From NCBI GenBank assembly GCA_002771075.1, contig PCXM01000013.1, positions 4,746 through 10,062 of the forward strand: a DNA stretch of 5,317 nucleotides, in the 5' to 3' direction. Shown here piece after piece: positions 5,218 through 5,317 of this stretch (positions within the stretch are counted from its first letter, which is position 1; each line of letters begins with the position of its first letter). The stretch comes from Candidatus Zambryskibacteria bacterium CG10_big_fil_rev_8_21_14_0_10_34_34 (lineage in GTDB: Bacteria; Patescibacteriota; Minisyncoccia; Phycocordibacterales; WO2-35-19). The position numbers were made by a program, and so were the translations under genes. The notes beneath the pieces are model-generated. The model saw nothing but the letters and a program-made list of their open reading frames with translations. It ran no database searches and was not told where the DNA came from.

Positions 5218-5223
5218 GGAAAA

Positions 5224-5317
5224 TAGAATATTTTGCGTTTGGTATTTGTTAGCATCTGCAAAACAAATCCAGCGCGCATATTGGTCTTTGAGATTGGTTC
5301 TGAAAGGAAAAACCAAT
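5224..5317 (+). other. Predicted transcript start region: structured leader, small RNA or start of a truncated gene
   Basis: No ATG opens a reading frame here. A TTG at 5233, 12 nt after AAGGA (5216-5220), opens a frame of 28 codons to the edge (MRLVFVSICKTNPARI and on), and a second frame is also open. The RNA could fold instead. ATTTGTT (5244-5250) pairs with AACAAAT (5262-5268), TGG (5240-5242) with CCA (5269-5271), and GCG (5235-5237) with CGC (5273-5275). Then ATTGGTT (5293-5299) pairs with AACCAAT (5311-5317), ending exactly at the window edge. I do not recognise a known RNA family. The window is too short to decide between coding and non-coding. Confidence 0.35.

Noticed and set aside
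1..5317. Recoded UGA (code 4 or 25)
   Set aside because: All recognised genes read through without internal UGA and use TGG for tryptophan, so the standard bacterial code suffices.

Overview
The window is AT-rich (roughly one third G+C by eye), densely coded and entirely plus-strand. The gene set is a polyprenyl-phosphate sugar transferase, a REP-associated tyrosine transposase (RAYT), compact separate SecD and SecF, and two proteins I do not recognise. Together with scarce Shine-Dalgarno sequences and -10 boxes lying almost on top of start codons, this suggests a small-genome uncultivated bacterium of the Patescibacteria/CPR (Parcubacteria-like) type. That assignment is an inference from style and was not tested by phylogeny. 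All stops seen are TAA or TAG and tryptophan is encoded by TGG, so nothing indicates a recoded UGA.

Layout from left to right. Positions 1-918 hold the C-terminal part of a membrane phosphoglycosyltransferase for surface polysaccharide synthesis, cut by the window edge. Positions 919-2210 form an accessory island. Three copies of a small palindrome with TCCTAAGG/CCTTAGGA arms lie at 924-944, 1448-1474 and 2187-2207. Between the first two is a small unknown gene that looks split by a -1 frameshift at an A6 run. Between the second and third is the RAYT, whose stop codon is inside the third palindrome. This is the layout of a RAYT/REP system, in which a HUH/Y1 tyrosine transposase acts on short hairpins.

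Positions 2255-4471 carry secD and secF, the accessory membrane pair of the Sec translocon, 18 nt apart and probably co-transcribed. Positions 4520-5155 encode an unrecognised soluble protein. It is the only gene here with both a textbook promoter (TTGACT, 17 nt, TATAGT) and a strong Shine-Dalgarno sequence. It ends in an intrinsic-terminator-like hairpin (5155-5198) whose 3' arm and T-run also contain the -35 of another good promoter. That promoter faces a potentially structured leader or the start of a gene running off the right edge.

The most interesting content is the RAYT with its three palindromes. These fall at gene boundaries: just after a stop codon and just before the next -10 element. 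Also notable are a REP-like 19-bp palindrome inside secF, the slippery-site frameshift, and the overlapping terminator and promoter at the right end.
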